Position numbers and translations under genes: made by a program. A stretch of DNA of 64,000 bases from Porites lobata. Taxonomy: Eukaryota; Cnidaria; Anthozoa; Scleractinia; Poritidae. The DNA lies in the NCBI GenBank assembly GCA_942486035.1, contig CALNXK010000073.1, forward strand, positions 360,001 through 424,000, written 5' to 3'. Positions within the stretch are counted from its first letter, which is position 1; each line of letters opens with the position of its first letter. The notes under the pieces are model-generated. The model was given only the letters and a program-made list of their open reading frames with translations. It was not told where the DNA came from and made no database searches. This document shows positions 34,229 to 45,652 of this stretch, in pieces.

Positions 34229-34519
34229 GCCGTTTCATTGATATATTTACTCCGCCTTGCTGAGCTTGCTCACGCGCCCGCGTAAATTTACAAAGATAAA
34301 AGATGTGCTTATTAATTCCAGCGTTAAGAAATGACTGCACATCACTAAGTTTAAGGATGCGCGAGCAAACGGAGGGCCGAAGATTAAACTTAAAGGAGCA
34401 CTGTCAAAAAAAAAAGAACGGGACAGCGCAGGCTGCCAGAGCTGGAGTATGGCCAGAACAGCCGAATAAAACAGCGAGGGTTTGGACAAAAACAATAGCA
34501 GTATAAGAGGGATGTTTTA

Positions 34520-34720
34520 GGCCTTTTTTGTGGATTTAATCAATTTTTTGAGTGCCATAAATTAACGCCGATGACGTCATAACTTTTGGCTTTATCTCAT
34601 GAATGAAATGCGCAGGAATCTCATTAAGATAAGTCATCTGTTATTTTTAGTTGGTTAGGTCTTCTAGTTACTTTAAGGTCGATAAATATGCTATATTCGT
34701 TTCCATTGGTTAATTAGAAA
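34520..34720. repeat. Dispersed repeat fragment, copy 1
   Basis: AAATTAACGCCGATGACGTC through CTCATGAATGAAATG and CTCATTAAGATAAG matches the stretch at 42,640-42,740 in the same orientation with scattered changes, so both derive from one dispersed element. Confidence 0.7.
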
Positions 34721-34969
34721 ATAAGAAACGTTCTCATTGGTTAATTCATGGTGTCTAATGAATAAAGTCAAACTCGCCTATGACTTACAATCACTGAGCC
34801 GTAACGTAATTATGCTAGTTCTATTTACTGCCGCTGTGATTGTTCTAGTCCCGTTCCTAGTCCTGGTTCAATTACTCTTGGCGCGCAAATCGTACATATC
34901 TCTTGAAGACGAAGGCAAACTAGCTCTTTTTAGAACGGAAGACAATGTTTTACTAGCCCATCCTTCCTG

Positions 34970-35003
34970 CTGCTGCTGCTGCTGCTCCTCCTCCTCCTCC
35001 TCA
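34970..35003 (+). repeat. (CTG)n(CTC)n trinucleotide tract
   Basis: About six CTG units are followed by about six CTC units. The open frame running through it encodes Cys and Ser runs and is not considered a gene. Confidence 0.85.
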
Positions 35004-35099
35004 TTTTTTTGTGGATGCACGGAACCCACGATCAAAAATTCTTTCAAGGAAAAATTTAGCCATTAAAGGAAATGAACAAGTCGAAGTAATGTGCGGTTA

Positions 35100-35995
35100 A
35101 GCTGTCAGTGAGGGCGGGCTAGTCAGGCAAGAGTGGTTGGTCGTTAACGGAACAGAATATGAGAGGAGAAATCGTGTGTCTGTTTTTTACTTCATCAGTT
35201 CTTTGTCGTCGTGAACGCCATTCAGCTATATGAGCTGTGTACTGTCAAACTGGAGATGTGTTTTATTTGCAAGTAGTTTTCAATTCAATTCAATTTAACT
35301 TTAAAACTATGTATGAAAAGGTTTATCTGACAATATCTGAGTTAGAGGAGATCATAGATTTGAAAGTGTAAATTCTAGGAAATCGCCTCCCCTTTTGGAG
35401 ACCCAGGGTTTTTGCTCCGTTTCCTCTGCTCGAGCATTTTGCATAATAGCTATATACACTGTAGCTACTTTTCTTAATAGCATTTACGAGACTAAACTAA
35501 AAAAACATTGAAGTTTGGCAAATAACCGTATTGCATAAATTTTAAATTTTTGGCTGTCCTCTTATAGATGATAAAAATTCGCCAATCAGCGCGCTAGAAA
35601 TAATTTATTCATCATAAAAACTCATGTTGATATTGAAACCCAGTGTGATTAAAACCACACTCTTCAGGCTACAGTCTTGCGTGACTTTTTTTTGAGATAG
35701 TTTCCTTTGCACAGGGTGATAGGCTCCTGCCTTGCATGAATTTTTGAGGGGAATTGTCATTTTTCACCCCTAGCTTATCATGTGACACATCATGTGATAC
35801 TATTGGTCCAAACCTAGGACGCTTGGGGACGAGGTTAGCGAAAGCGCGAAAGCGAAGCGGTAGGTGACCAGCAGAGGATGGCATGGGCCTTGAATAACAC
35901 GAAGGCCCTTGCCCAAGAGACTGAAAAAGGTTTGTTTTACTACCCTATGGAGTCAAGTTTATGGAGACCCCAGTGAAAAACTTGAGAGCGAGACT
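35100..35995. other. No gene seen
   Basis: The sequence is AT-rich without splice-consistent open frames. CATCATGTGATAC-type and GCGAAAGCGCGAAAGCG motifs suggest old repeat remnants. Confidence 0.4.
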
Positions 35996-35999
35996 AGGC

Positions 36000-36250
36000 A
36001 CAGACTCGTACCCAGTCGCTATTTAAGTGTTTTTTGGGGTGAGAGAAGATTGGGGATTAGGTTGAGGTGCGCGCGGGGTCTCATGGGAAGGGAAGAGGGA
36101 CAAATTAGGCGCGCGGGGGATCTCATGGGAAGGGAAGAAATAATTTTTTTTCCTTCTTCCCTTCCCATGAGGCCGCGCGCGCGCCTCCACCTAATTCCCA
36201 ATCTTCTCACCCCAAAAAACACCTAAATAGCGACTGGGTACGAGTCTGGG
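36000..36250. mobile_element. Palindromic element with about 90-bp arms
   Basis: The left arm ACTCGTACCCAGTCGCTATT...TTTTTTGGGGTGAGA...CATGGGAAGGGAAG pairs with the right arm starting at about 36152 and ending GCGACTGGGTACGAGT. It is GC-rich with a CGCGCG run and has no coding capacity. Confidence 0.85.
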
Positions 36251-37127
36251 CTAGGCATCGGGTTCAGGGCGAAAAAACGTAATGAGCATGCGTGAACGTT
36301 TTTGCCCAGATCCCCTGGCCGGATTTCAAATATTTTATTGCCTAAAAATAAAATGTTTCCACTCATAACCTGGAAAGAACTGGCAATTTGTCTTCAAAAG
36401 TTGCAAGCTGTCATTATTACCTTGTCGTTACTTAATTTTCCCGAAGAATACCTAATAGTTAAACGGACTTTAACGACATTAATTTCCTTGCGTTGTACTG
36501 GAAATGTGCATGCGTAGGCCCGATTTTTTTCAAGATGCTTTCACAAAATGTGCTCATATAAGGAAGTTTCTAGATATATATAAGGTCCGGAGCTCCACTG
36601 TGGACACAAAATCAACACATCTTTGGACAGTGATTTGCCCAAAAAAATTAACGCTTGCCCACAATGTGTTTGAAGTCACTGAACTTTGTCGCACTAGAGC
36701 TGATATTTCAAAACCCTCGCTCGATCTGAAACTCGTAGTTTCGCAGATCACTAAAATATAAACAAAATCGTCAATGTAGAAGTTATTGGGTTGATATGTG
36801 AGCAGAAAAAAGGTCAATCTTTATCTAGTAACTCTTCCCAAAAATCGGTTTCAATGCAACTATAGTTCTTTAACTTGCTCGTTTCGCACAGATATAAAAA
36901 TTTTGCTTTGTGTTTTCAAGTTGAACACGCATAACATCTGTCAAAAACCTACGCTTAAGTAGGATTTCGTTCAAACGAAGTTAATTAAGTTACATTATCT
37001 CAAAAACTTCTTGCTGACAATGAAGAAATGAATTTTGTGTAGGAAAACAACCTACCTAAAGATCTTAAAAGCAAAAGATCAGTTGTAAATTGGCAGCCAA
37101 GCCATGATTTACCATTTACAGTATGTT

Positions 37128-38134
37128 GCCCAGTATCCGGACACTTCAGTTTAACATTGCAATAACTTTCCTTTGTTAATCGCAAGGGCTCTGAAATTTG
37201 GCCCAGAGAAAATCTATTTAGTCCTTAATATGACGAAAGACAGTTCAACTTTTTTGCCTTTGTTTCTATTGCGAAAATAATATTTTTGCAGAGCTCCTAT
37301 GTTGCCAAGTATCCGGACAGCTGGCCCAGTATCCGGACACAACAATAACAAAGTAATTGTAATTTTCAACAGGTAAGCGACTTATAAGCTGCTCTTGCTC
37401 TTGCAAAGTAGTCTGGCAATCGACTCCAAAAATATAGCCTACAACAGCATCGTGAAATAAAACACAACAAATGACTGTGGTATGGTGGCGAACGCGAGCG
37501 GCTGTTTTAAAAATGGTATAATTCTCACTTCCTTGTCCAGGAACTTTTTCACTGGTTTAAGGAAGGCATCCGTGGACAGCGTGGACATGCCGAAGCCGCA
37601 GTTTGCAAGCTCAATTAGCCAATCGCAAACGACTTTTTTTCTTCATTTTTTACTTAAAAAAACTTTGGGTAAGGGACCTCAATCCGACGGTCAAAGGTCA
37701 CTCTCCTATTTAGCATGAAGAAATCAACACGGAAGGTCAGACTCAGTCCCAACAATAACCCTGCTTTTCTAGCACTAATTCCTCCTTCTTTAACATCTCT
37801 CAATCCCTTTGTGACATTTTTCAAAACGCTGCAACCCCATTCTAGCAGTCACAACTGGGGAAAGTATGAGAATTCCAGGTTCAACTCACGGGCTTTCGGT
37901 TATATATAGAAAATGCAGTCACGCGAAACAAGCCGTGCACACGAAATCAAGTCGCCTCTGAATGAGTGAAGAAAATTTCCATACGGTGTTGACTAGAATT
38001 CCATTTTACGACTATATCATATATCCTAAGCTTTAATTATAGTTACTGATATGAAGTAAATCTTATCCGGATAATGTACATAGCTAATTCATCGATTCCG
38101 TACAGCAAATGAAAAACTGTCCGGATACTGGGCA
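37128..38134. mobile_element. Element with GCCCAGTATCCGGACA terminal repeats
   Basis: GCCCAGTATCCGGACA at 37128 is perfectly inverted at 38119-38134, and another copy of the motif occurs inside at about 37325. The interior encodes nothing recognised. No clear target duplication is visible. Confidence 0.7.
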
Positions 38135-38439
38135 TTAGCCTGCGAGCAAGCTCTCCTATTTGGGCAAGCGAAGCGGGTGCACAATCAGAAAAAAAACTCG
38201 CCTCTTTAAAAATGTTCAAAACCTTCCACCTCAGACTGACGGAATGATCCGTTTTTGCTTTAACATTGGTTGTTATGAATCCAAAGTAATTTTCAAGTGA
38301 CGAAAAGAAAGCAAACATGTCAAATAAACAGGAGTACCCAACGAACAAAATTGATTATACAATGTCGTAAACGCTAGCAGAGTGCTTTTACGTCAACCTA
38401 TGTTGATATTTAACTTTCCTAGGAAAAAAATACCCGCTC

Positions 38440-38600
38440 TTCACTGCTAGCCAGCAAGACTTTCAAAAAATAAAAATACCAGCTAGCAATCATGTTTGAC
38501 GGTTTTTTGCCAGCCAGCAAGGTTAAAAAAAATAAAAATTACGCAATCCCAGCGAGCGTGAAACGGAATTCGGTGTTTGCCAGCCAGCGGTAGCACAAGC
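38440..38600. repeat. Degenerate GCCAGCCAGCAAG / A-rich repeats
   Basis: AGCCAGCAAGACTTTC, GCCAGCCAGCAAGG and GCCAGCCAGCGG alternate with AAAAAATAAAAAT tracts. They appear to be decayed tandem units. Confidence 0.5.
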
Positions 38601-38699
38601 AAGTTATGAGCGAGCCAGCAGAGTTTCATTTAACACACATTGCCAAGAAAAACATAAAAGTCAGCAGGCAAGATGTGTTTTACGTCAAATTTACATAAT

Positions 38700-41040
38700 A
38701 TAACAGAAGAGCGTATTTAACCTGTTTCAACCTTTTATCTAGTTGTCGGGGTTTTTTTAGATATAGGGAAAAGATCAGTGTATTTGTTTATAGTATATAT
38801 TATTCTTTATCCCTAAGTATTACATAATAGTGACATAACAACTAAAGACATTCAGCGCTACTTACAGTTTTGGAATGTGGACTTGAGGAGTAGTCTTGAG
38901 TTTTTGCAGGTAAAAGATAAAAAGGAAGATCCCGAACTTTGTCCATAACACAATAACACGTAAAAAAAGTGATCACCGCAAAGCCTTACGGACCAATGCA
39001 TATTTTGCAACGATTATCCACTGAGACAAAATCAAAGTTTAACAATAAACAACATAACAAGTAAGCTCGATCTACGTGTGGTCTCCTCTCCAAAATCACC
39101 CCAAATTCAGTGTAGACACATGCTTATCGCAAGCATTGTATGCCGTGCTACTGTTACTTCGCAAAAGGTTTACACCAGAACTGACAGAAAGTTGCGTGTA
39201 AACAGGCTTTCCGTCGGAAACTTCTAACCGCTACGGCTGAAAACCACCCACAAAGTAAGGTAACGTTTGCGGTCTTTAACTCGAGTTTCAACGTGGTGGG
39301 GGGGGAGGGGGGGTGGTTTCCTCTTTCGTAATTTACGTAAACGCCTGAGAGCAAACAAGAACCTTTCTGTTGCGGTATAAAAGACAATACTGTCCTTGTT
39401 TTTAAATGTGCTATGGCAACAGTTTACTCTATAAAGCCAGACTGATAACGTGTTCTTGTACTAACTTTCTCTTCACTAGTAAGAGCTTGTCATCCTGAGT
39501 TTGATCTTACTCACTCATTTTTTCTGTAGCTAAGAAGCCATAATGGTATGTCGTCCGACAATCACCGCTAACGTTTCGCAGCAAAAGCCAGTAGTCGTAA
39601 GTAGTCAGTCAGGCAATCACCGTAAAAGTTTCACACCAGAACTGGTGCAAAGTTTCGCAGCAAAAGCCAGTAGTCGTAGGTAAGTCAGGAATGTTTTGTT
39701 TTGCAGTCAGACAATCACCTATAAAGGCATGTAACCTTATGTCGTGCATGCGATGGTCGTGTGATGTCTATAAGTTATAGAATCGAAGCGCAGTTGAAAA
39801 AAATGTAAGTAAGATGACACCAAGGAAGGCAAACGTTTTTTGCTTTGGGTACAGAGAGACCGGGCACCAAAGTAAAATACATGCAACAATACCTTTAGCG
39901 ACCGTCATATTAAATTTGCGAACAGCAACAGCACTTCAGTTTTTAATACAGCTACAGAAAAATCCTTGTAGTTTTTGGCAATAAGATACGCTTAGGCGAA
40001 ACCTTCTTCTGTACGTTTAAAAATCGAGTTGAAGACGGCAAACGTAACGTAACTGCGTCCTACTGCCTATCTCGCGCTTGGCGCTCGCGCCTCTAAACAA
40101 CCCTAAGCACCTTAATGACGCCTGTTGCGAAGGCTACGGTTGAGTTGTAAGGGCGATTATTTTGTAAAAAGAAATAACTTCATGACAACCAGAAGAAAAT
40201 AAAAATTCCAGAGAAAAATATCCTGTTCTTCAAGACAAATGGTTAAAAAAAGAACAACATACTATTAAGTTGTTTATTCAATAGTCCAGTTTAAACCCTG
40301 CTTGCTTCAATTTTAGGAAAATGTGTAAATACTGTTAACATTTGTGATTTTCTTTCATTTTTTGGCAAGAAAATTGTAATCTATTTTTTTCTTTTTCTCT
40401 ACATGGGCCAAAGAGCCTCTCAAACGTAACCATGGCCGGTAACGCCCGCTGTCAAATTTGAGGTCCTGCATCCGCGAAACAACTCCAAAAAAGTGTAATC
40501 TGAGTCATTGTGTTCGAAGATATGAATAAACAGAGCTAACAGAGCTCTTACAATTTATACGATAAAAAGCTTTAAAAGCAAGAAATGCCTCAGCTTCAAA
40601 ACAGATACTGGAATGAAAGTCAAAGAAAGATAGCCGTTCGGGATTTACCCTGTTATGCTACAATTTACTACACAGGCGTGAGCATTGAAATGCAACGGCA
40701 AACTTGGACGTTGCCTTTTTTAAAAACAACAGTTATAACGGACGCGAAATACGTCAATATACGGGTAGTACAAACGTAAAATCTTCCTACCTTTTCCGAT
40801 CCTAACAGATACCTGTGCAGTTTCTAAACGCCTTCCAAATGAGAGGGTCTCAATGGGGTTAACCGATAGGCGTAAAACGACAAAAAATTTAGTCGATAGC
40901 CGTAAAAATTAAAAAATTTTAACCGTTAGCCGTAAAAAGAGAAAAAAAGAGTTAACCGTAAAAGAAACTGTTCCCTAGATTTGCTACTTTTAAGGGAGCT
41001 ACTAAACTCACTTATGGTTGCGTTTTTTATTTCCCGGCAA
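38700..41040. other. No gene seen; short direct repeats
   Basis: GTTTCGCAGCAAAAGCCAGT followed by AGTCGTA is repeated at about 39572 and 39652. At 40,857-40,972 a degenerate TTAACCGATAGCCGTAAAAA unit recurs four or five times. No open frame has splice support or a recognisable domain. Confidence 0.5.
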
Positions 41041-41056
41041 GTTTGACTCCGTACGC

Positions 41057-42293
41057 AACCTCGTACCCAGGGCTTTTCCCTTAAAAAATGGGTGGGACGG
41101 GAAAAGGCCCTGGCAATGGCTGGTCACGTGTCCCCTCGTACACCCCAAAATCCTGGGTGTAAAAAATTAGCGTCATGTGAAAAGCTAAAATTATGCGTGA
41201 CCTCACACCGTGCGATCTTGGGCGGCCTTTTATATCTCTTGATTATTAACGAAAGGTTTTTCAAGATTTCCTTTTCGTCACAGATACTGGCCACGGTACT
41301 TTTTTTGCTTTCCTTCGATTTCTATGAGGGGGGCAGCGAGTAACATTTGTAAAACCTCTGTTTATAGAGCGGTATAAATGACAAACAAGCTATCGTACAT
41401 GCATAAAGTATGAACTGGAAAAGCGCGCTTTTTCGACTCTTCTGATATTTTATTTCATTTCTTGCGAAGTGGGCCGCCGTACACAGCCTACTTCTATTCA
41501 CCTTAACTCTCAGCGACACGCGTTGGTTTAGACTTAGCCTGTATGACCTGTATTTTTAAAAAATTCATTGACCTCTGCGATCAAACGACTGGCAACAAAG
41601 AAAGACTTGGGTCCATTTAAAACTGACAGAGCTGTAGTTGATTCCAATCGATCAGTCAATCTTTCCTTTGATACAAGGAAAATCCTTTGTACTTATCAAA
41701 TGGTCTTCAAATGTTTCAGAAAGGCGACCTGTCATCGTTCCTGGCTGGAGGGCTGACTTGCATCCGGTGCGGAGATTTGTTTGTTTCATGGTCGAGTTGT
41801 AGAGAAGACCAGACTCCATAAAGTATTTTGACGAACAATTCTATTTCGGTCAAGTTCAATCCTGGAGGCAAAGGCCCGTATTTTTGTTTGACATTGGACA
41901 AAATCACTTCCCTCTTGATCGTACAGTAATTCCAAAATCACGTTGAAGTTCAGTCAAAGTACTAGTCGATAACAGCTTGTCTCAACTCTGAAGCATTTGA
42001 CATATTTTTTACGTGACAAAGTAGAGCCGGTATGCCTTTTCATAAACTTGCAGCATTTGAATAATGCGCAATTAAATGGATTTTAAGCTTTTGAATCGCA
42101 CACACGCGAAAATATTGACATAGTTCGCGATGTTAGTATTTTCCATTGTTATCGACTTCTGTCAGCGCAAAACCAGCGGGTTGCATATAAATTAGCTTTT
42201 CAGGAATATTTACGCTGTGCACGTGACCAGCCGATGCCAGGGCCTTTTCCCGCCCCACCCATTTTTTAAGGGAAAAGCCCTGGGGACGAGGTT
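41057..42293. mobile_element. DNA element, about 70-bp TIRs and 12-bp flanking duplication
   Basis: AACCTCGTACCCAGGGC at the left is inverted at the right (CCCTGGGGACGAGGTT), and the match continues through TTTTCCCTTAAAAAATGGGT and TGGCTGGTCACGTG. GACTCCGTACGC flanks both sides exactly (41045-41056, 42294-42305), longer than the usual 8-9 bp. No transposase was recognised inside. Confidence 0.8.
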
Positions 42294-42492
42294 GACTCCG
42301 TACGCACGTTAGGCGAAGCGCCTTTTAGGTGTTGACCAAGACCTAGGCTCCATTTCCGCCACTCTCTCGGGGAACTAATTTTTTGCATAGCGAAAGTGTG
42401 GCTTCTTCCTGGGGATTAATATTTGCGATCTTCAGGTGGTCGTGAGTAGTGTGGTAGGGATGTTTTACTCCGGTTTTTTGGGCGGGAATTCA

Positions 42493-42624
42493 TTAGAGCG
42501 GTTTTCACTTGACTGTCGAAAGGGATTGGTTTTGGTTTTGGTTTTGGTTTTACTACGCCCTTTGGTGAGCTAGTGTATTTACTTTGGTTTTGGTTTTACG
42601 ACAGTCAAGTGAAAACCGCTCTAA
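42493..42624. mobile_element. Small MITE, TTAGAGCGGTTTTCACTTGA ends
   Basis: TTAGAGCGGTTTTCACTTGA and TCAAGTGAAAACCGCTCTAA are perfect inverted ends of a 132-bp element whose interior is a TTGGTTTTGG repeat. Confidence 0.85.
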
Positions 42625-42639
42625 CTTGGGCAGGAATAA

Positions 42640-42740
42640 ATTAACGCCAATGACGTCATAGCCTTTTGTCTTGATCTCATGAATAAAATGCTGTGGTATC
42701 TCATAAAGATAAGGTCATGTGCTATTTTTAGATGGATGAT
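42640..42740. repeat. Dispersed repeat fragment, copy 2
   Basis: Matches 34,560-34,650 in the same orientation (AAATTAACGCCAATGACGTC, CTCATGAATAAAATG, CTCATAAAGATAAG). Confidence 0.7.
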
Positions 42741-43179
42741 GTCATGGTTGGTATAACCGGTTTGACAGGTTTTAGTTATTTTCGGAAGATTATTTTATAT
42801 GTATTCCGGGGTACTATGATGTCATAGTTGTTTTGATTGGTTGACCGAAATTAGAAAGACGCTGATTGGCTGTCTCGTTTGACGAAGCATTTTGGTTGGT
42901 TGCCGTATTTTTTATTGTTCGAACGGCATAAAAGCCTGCTCACTGCCTTCCCGCATACTAATTTGGATTTCCTGCATACTAATTAAGTGTCTTCCTCCAT
43001 ATATAATGAAGTGGATAGGTTTACTAATGAGCGTCACTCTACTACAATAGGAACAATAGGCTTGCCTAGACTTGCCCGGTAAGTAACTTGAGCTCGGTTT
43101 TCAGACCGTCTGTTAAAAGAGAAATAGGAATAAGAGAAGCGAGCCAGAAGCGGCTTCCTATATCTTATTTAGCGCTTAA

Positions 43180-43345
43180 AATCAGATATATAAACAAAAC
43201 ACATACACAAAGTGGAGTTGAAAAGTCTTTCTTTCAATTTAGTTTATGTCTTCTTACTTAGCTCCAAAACTCGGATATATGTAAACAAAACACATATACA
43301 CAAAGTGAAGCTGAACACTCTATTTCAATTTTGTCTCACTATTAC
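43180..43345. repeat. Imperfect tandem duplication, unit about 90 bp
   Basis: ATATATAAACAAAACACATA with ACAAAGTGGAGTTGAA recurs about 90 bases later as ATATGTAAACAAAACACATA with ACAAAGTGAAGCTGAA. Confidence 0.65.
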
Positions 43346-43750
43346 AAAACTGTTTTCTCCTATCTATCTCGAGGAAATGAAAAACTATTCAAGTCTCAGC
43401 GTTTCACGCACGGTTTAATAATCAGTTAATTATGCGAGTTCACAAGCCCAAAGTTGAATACAAATTAGTTCATCTGTACAGCTAGACCCAAGGGAGCACC
43501 TTGACGTATTATTATATCCACAATTTTAAATGACTTAACAAGGATCAATTGGAACACGCGACTAATAATTGCTAGCAATAAAACCACAAGAGAGATACCG
43601 TTTTAAAAACTTTATTAAAAGTCAGTAACAAAAAGAGTCAAATACACAGCGATTTGAAAGGAAAAGGAACGAAAATTAATCCATTGACTGACTATTACAA
43701 ATCAGTTTTTTCCGTTTCATTGCGAGGAACAATAAATAATCCTTCCTTGT

Positions 43751-44164
43751 CTACACAGTTTTCCTATGGCCTCTAAGACAAGAGTTCGACTTTCTTTGTT
43801 TCTTGCACTTTGTCTTGTTCTTTGTAGTCGGTCTTTTAGCTTTTGATTTACTAGTAAAAGAGACTTCATTTCTCTGTGATCTTGACAGTTCACAGTACAC
43901 CGTTTCTTGTGTCTGTATTGGATTGTGATAATGATTTTTTCCGGGATTATCCGCTTCACTTTCGTAAACGACGACTTTAACTTTAGGTTGCAGTTTCGCC
44001 TCTTGTAAATACTGTCTTCGCTGTATGTGGTCTAACTGATAAACATCCCCGAGATGGTTAGCTAATCTGACAAGGTACTTCGCCCCACAAGATGAAATAG
44101 GACAGTTTCTGCAAACTCTCTTGTAAACCATGCTGACAGTTCGATGGATGAACACAAATGACAT
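43751..44164 (-). CDS. Small zinc-finger-like ORF, left member of a divergent pair
   Basis: Single-exon frame of 137 residues starting MSFVFIHRTV. The N-terminal third has VCRNCPISSCGAKYLVRLAN then HLGDVYQL, which looks like a C2H2-type finger (C-x4-C-x10-H) whose final ligand is Tyr where a His would be expected. The C-terminus is basic (KSKAKRP, KNKTKCKKQRK), compatible with nucleic-acid binding or nuclear import. A TATATAA sequence lies at about 44186-44192 upstream, and AATAAA (minus strand, about 43612-43617) lies downstream. I recall similar short proteins as repeated hypothetical genes in cnidarian genomes but cannot name a family. It is transcribed away from the ORF at 44,522. Confidence 0.6.
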   Translation of the reverse strand: MSFVFIHRTVSMVYKRVCRNCPISSCGAKYLVRLANHLGDVYQLDHIQRRQYLQEAKLQPKVKVVVYESEADNPGKNHYHNPIQTQETVYCELSRSQRNEVSFTSKSKAKRPTTKNKTKCKKQRKSNSCLRGHRKTV

Positions 44165-44380
44165 CTTTTTCGCAAATAGTCAGGTTATATAGAGTGTCAG
44201 AAACGCCAAACACAGGCCAGAAAGGCCATAACCAGGGCTGAAAGGCCAAAACCAGGCCAAAAGGGACAAAAGGAGACAAAAGGGCCATTTCTAGTCATGT
44301 GTCTTTATTTTTCTCAAACACACGCGTGGGCGTCCCGCGTCGCTAGTCACGCAACAGCTCTCGACTTTTTTGGAAGTCTA

Positions 44381-45250
44381 CTTTATTCAGTGTAATCACA
44401 AATAACAGTGCCTAATTAAAAAAGTTAGCCAAACCCCGCCTTCACCCATTTTTCTATAAAAGAGACGCGTTGCTTTCTGAAGTTTAGTTTCGTATCAGAA
44501 CGCGTGCGGTTCAAACCAAAGATGACGAGCACAGGCTATACCTTATACCCTCAACAAGGAGCTGGAAAATATGAAGACAGCGAAGAAAGCGATTTCTCCC
44601 AAGAAAGCGAAGTCTCTAGCCAAGAAGCGGAGTCTTCCCAAGAAGAAAGAGAAAAGTAAACGCCTTGGTTACGCATTCTTGATGAAGCCGAGAAACGCCA
44701 TGAGACCCAGCTCAACACATTGATTAATGAGTACGAAGGGAACGGAGATTCAGAAAATGTGGCCCGCGTGAAAGCCGAGAACGCTCTTCTTCCTGTTTAC
44801 AGAAAAGAGCTAAGAAAAGTACTCTTAGAGAATCTACAGTGGATGCATGCAATGAAAAAAGATCCCACCTTCAAAAAAGTGATTGAAACCCAAAAAGAAC
44901 TAAAAGATACAGAAGGATTCGATTGGTTGGAATCGACAGAACTAGCGATCGATAAGCGAAAATTCTTACTCAATCGACTGTATCAACAGCAGCCCATTCC
45001 ACAAGATGAAGACTAGTCCAACTATGAATTTTATAGAATTATTTTTCCAAGACCTTTGTATTGTTGCGTTTCAATAAAAACTGTAAACAACCAAACTTTA
45101 AGAGTGTTGTATTGCTGACTTGAAAATAATAACAATAATAGTAAACTGATACAATAAATAAAAAAATCTGGAATTTGAAATACCAATTACTAATTCACGA
45201 TCAAAACTCTTTTAATTAGGCACTGCTATTTGTGATTACACTGAATAAAG
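44381..45250. mobile_element. Candidate mobile unit bounded by about 42-bp inverted repeats
   Basis: CTTTATTCAGTGTAATCACA followed by AATA(A/G)CAGTGCCTAATT at 44381 is inverted at 45209-45250 with one clear mismatch. Between the arms lie a TATA box, the helical-protein ORF and its polyadenylation signal, so the arms enclose a complete small transcription unit. No target duplication or transposase was recognised. The divergent ORF at 43751-44164 lies outside the left arm. Confidence 0.65.
44522..45016 (+). pseudogene. Acidic-then-helical small protein ORF with an in-frame stop
   Basis: From ATG at 44522 one frame encodes 45 residues ending in a Ser/Glu-rich stretch (EESDFSQESEVSSQEAESSQ), then TAA at 44657. 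The same frame continues without a break for 118 residues to TAG at 45014-45016: PWLRILDEAEKRHETQ, ENALLPVYRKELRKVLLENL, WLESTELAIDKRKFLLNRL. The second part is strongly helical and looks conserved. A TATA box (CTATAAAAG, 44454) and a polyadenylation signal (AATAAA, 45073) bracket it. The stop is best explained as a nonsense mutation. Alternatives are two proteins or readthrough. The function is unknown. Confidence 0.6.
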
Positions 45251-45619
45251 ATGATGATTCCAATGAAAAATATTAAGCACAATTAAGTCGAAAAACCATC
45301 AATCGTAGAGGAGCCAACACTCGAAACGTCAGTTTTTCATCGAATCCCTCTACGATGAATTCAAGTCTTTGTAACTCTTTCCCCAATCCACGGGAAAAAC
45401 ACAGTTTCTCTAGGAACTAGCCTCTTCAACAATCAAGATTTTACAGCGAATGACGGCGCAGTACGCACTCTTCAACGGTTAAGATCACTTTAGTGGTTTA
45501 AAAAATTTGGGTGCGGTAGCTTATCTTCTCCGCCCTTAAATTTGCCATACTACAGTAGGACCCCGCTTTACGGACACCTTGTTATTAGGGACAGTTTTCC
45601 TTGCGCCTGGGGAAAGTCC

Positions 45620-45652
<33 letters not shown>

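Noticed and set aside
34737..35066. 109-codon frame with a hydrophobic stretch and Cys/Ser runs
   Set aside because: The Cys and Ser runs are a translated CTG/CTC microsatellite; the hydrophobic part alone is not enough to call a gene.
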